Shown here piece by piece: positions 42,339 to 43,595 of a stretch of 43,595 bases of DNA. Both the position numbers and the translations under genes were made by a program. This DNA is from Micavibrio sp. UBA1672 (GTDB taxonomy: Bacteria > Pseudomonadota > Alphaproteobacteria > Micavibrionales > Micavibrionaceae). The notes beneath the pieces were generated by a model. That model was not told the DNA's origin. It was given only the letters and a program-made list of their open reading frames with translations, and ran no database searches. Each line of letters begins with the position of its first letter. Positions within the stretch are counted from its first letter, which is position 1. The stretch spans positions 1 to 43,595 of the forward strand of contig DCKO01000033.1 in NCBI GenBank assembly GCA_002320665.1. The letters run 5' to 3'.

Positions 42339-43106
42339 CTAATCAAAGCGTTCCATCGTTAACGGACCAAATGATTGTACCGTAGGCATTATTTCCATTC
42401 GGTTAACATTGAAATAAGGCGGTAAGCATGCACTCCATGTTACAGCCTCCGCCACATCGTTTGCCGTCATGTTGTTTGTATTGGCGTAAACCGCATCAGC
42501 CTTGGCTTTATCACCCTTAAAACGCACTTCGGAGAACTGAGTTTGTATGGCGCCCGGCTCGATATTTGTTACACGGATATTTGTGCCGACTAGATCTGCT
42601 CTCAGGTTCAAGGAAAACATTTTGACGAAGGCTTTGGTGGCGCAATAGACGTTACCGCCCGCGTAAGGGTAGCTTCCAGCCGTTGAGCCGATATTAATGA
42701 TATGGCCTTTTTTATTGCCGGTCATTATGGGCAGGATAAGCCTTGTCATTTGTACAAGCGCCGTATTATTCACCGCGATCATGGTTTCCCAGTCTTCGAT
42801 ATCGCAGTTTTGGGCAGGGTCAAGGCCAAGCGCTAATCCGGCGTTATTGATAAGCAAATCTATGTTTTTGAATTCATTTGGAATGGCTTTGATGGCGGCT
42901 TCCATTCCCTTTTTATCCTGCATGTCAAAGGCGGCAATGTGGGTCTGTGCGCCAAGCTCACTTTGCAAAGCTTTGAGTTTATCTTCGCTACGGCCGATCA
43001 GGATAAGTTTTGAGCCTAGCTCTGCGAAGCGCTGAGCAAAGGCCTTGCCGAAATCTCCAGTTGCACCTGTGATTAAAACTGTTTGAGGGGTATATTTTTC
43101 AAGCAC
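42339..43106 (-). CDS. ydfG: YdfG-type short-chain dehydrogenase
   Basis: Short-chain dehydrogenase/reductase, 255 residues, with close resemblance to E. coli YdfG, an NADP-dependent 3-hydroxy acid (for example serine or 3-hydroxypropionate) dehydrogenase. Cofactor motif TGATGDFG near residue 14, NNAGLALG at about 90, catalytic Ser in NIGSTAGSYPYAGG, and YCATKAF with the Tyr and Lys. WETMIAVNNTALVQMTR and IEPGAIQTQFSEVRF are as in YdfG. The start is a GTG three bases after the stop of the small CoxF-like gene (an in-frame stop bars anything longer). Its place in an oxidase cluster is unusual and probably a later insertion. Confidence 0.9.
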   Translation of the reverse strand: MLEKYTPQTVLITGATGDFGKAFAQRFAELGSKLILIGRSEDKLKALQSELGAQTHIAAFDMQDKKGMEAAIKAIPNEFKNIDLLINNAGLALGLDPAQNCDIEDWETMIAVNNTALVQMTRLILPIMTGNKKGHIINIGSTAGSYPYAGGNVYCATKAFVKMFSLNLRADLVGTNIRVTNIEPGAIQTQFSEVRFKGDKAKADAVYANTNNMTANDVAEAVTWSACLPPYFNVNRMEIMPTVQSFGPLTMERFD

Positions 43107-43109
43107 TGG

Positions 43110-43232
43110 CTAACCCTGTCCGCTCATCTTGATAATGCTGACGGCAAAGACCAGAGCAATAAAAGCAAAAATCAGAGCCAGTACTGTCCAGTTCTTTTTA
43201 GCTTTTTTCTTATGAAGTTCACTATGTGGCAT
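43110..43232 (-). CDS. CoxF-like small membrane protein (40 residues)
   Basis: A short gene reading MPHSELHKKKAKKNWTVLAL, then a hydrophobic helix (to about residue 34) and the tail IKMSGQG. In many alphaproteobacteria a small single-helix protein with a basic N-terminus and a KNWxVLAL helix lies between ctaB and ctaG in the oxidase operon; this matches that layout and pattern. The start overlaps the ctaB stop by 11 nt, so it is translationally coupled. It was found by reading the gap. Its function in oxidase assembly is not established. Confidence 0.75.
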   Translation of the reverse strand: MPHSELHKKKAKKNWTVLALIFAFIALVFAVSIIKMSGQG

Positions 43233-43595
43233 CAATCATCACCATCGTAAATAGAGCAAATAAATAGAAAATCGAATATTTGAACATGATGCGGGCAGGC
43301 TTTAGATTATCTGTTTTCATGACTTTTATTGCAGCGGCAATAAATCCCAAATTCAAAAGCAAGGAAACCGCGCCGTAATAGATGCCTGCTATGCCAAGGA
43401 AATAAGGGGCAAGAGCAACCGGTGTCAAAACAAGAGTGTATACAAGCATCTGTATTTTTGTATGATTTGCGCCATGTGTTACGGTCAACATAGGCACTTT
43501 CGCACGCTTGTAATCTTCATTGGCAAACAGTGAAAGCGCCCAAGAATGAGGCGGCGTCCAGAAAAAGATAATGGCAAACAGTGTAATCGAGGCCA
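43222..43595 (-). CDS. ctaB: Protoheme IX farnesyltransferase CtaB, C-terminal part (runs off window)
   Basis: Polytopic membrane prenyltransferase that makes heme O from heme B for the aa3-type oxidase. The visible 124 codons read FFWTPPHSWAL (usually PPHFWAL), then DYKRAKVPMLTVTHG, the family hallmark on the C-terminal side of the second Asp-rich loop, followed by three or more hydrophobic helices. The N-terminal part, with the NxxxDxxxD motif, is to the right of the window. The gene ends 10 bases inside the next gene. Subunits I and II are probably just beyond. Confidence 0.93.
   Translation of the reverse strand, partial: ASITLFAIIFFWTPPHSWALSLFANEDYKRAKVPMLTVTHGANHTKIQMLVYTLVLTPVALAPYFLGIAGIYYGAVSLLLNLGFIAAAIKVMKTDNLKPARIMFKYSIFYLFALFTMVMIDAT

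Overview
The window looks like a chromosomal segment of an alphaproteobacterium. The evidence is an RNase E with an acidic insert inside its S1 domain, an IalB-type periplasmic protein, a ctaB/small-protein/ctaG/ctaE/SURF1 cytochrome oxidase assembly cluster, and MlaA and MlaC beside lptFG. The mix of a type IVB (DotA/TraY-like) component with these housekeeping genes would fit a Micavibrio-like or other host- or prey-associated lineage. That placement is inference; no rRNA is present. I see no tRNA, rRNA, CRISPR array, insertion sequence or integrase.

Layout. (1) 1-5037, envelope lipid block: 5' part of pepA (minus) divergent from lptF-lptG, then mlaA and mlaC. (2) 5069-14004, three tandem ~1000-residue DotA/TraY-like membrane proteins in one minus-strand operon, with no other Dot/Icm genes nearby. 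An 18-bp perfect palindrome lies just upstream of the first gene. (3) 14169-24622, mostly minus strand: the translation factor ettA, secreted and membrane proteins of unknown role, tag (plus), a 1346-residue acidic low-complexity protein, a GT4 glycosyltransferase and a periplasmic protein. (4) 24690-25112, a regulatory gap holding a strong terminator, a probable 30-residue membrane microprotein and a 26-bp perfect palindrome. (5) 25113-29718, biotin genes: bioF, an opposing unknown gene, bioD, bioA, then a ferritin-like protein with a complete di-iron ligand pattern that starts inside bioA, and a small acidic protein. (6) 29781-33357, dnaN, a membrane-anchored protein, an aminotransferase and a pseudopilin-like protein. 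(7) 33369-36402, rne (minus) and a YegP-like gene (plus). (8) 36403-43595, minus strand: M23 peptidase, IalB-like protein, SURF1, DUF983, ctaE, ctaG, a charged coiled-coil protein, a YdfG-type dehydrogenase, a CoxF-like 40-residue protein and the 3' part of ctaB.

How the parts fit. LptF/LptG export LPS, while MlaA/MlaC retrieve mislocalised phospholipid, so the left end is an outer-membrane asymmetry block. The right end assembles the aa3-type oxidase: CtaB makes heme O, CtaG delivers CuB, SURF1 assists heme a insertion and CtaE is subunit III. The most interesting features are the triple DotA-like operon, the di-iron protein coupled to bioA (bioB, bioC and bioH are not in view), and AT-rich palindromes with the same 8-bp half-site, TTATCTAA, upstream of both the DotA-like operon and the biotin genes. 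The shared half-site may mean a common regulator.
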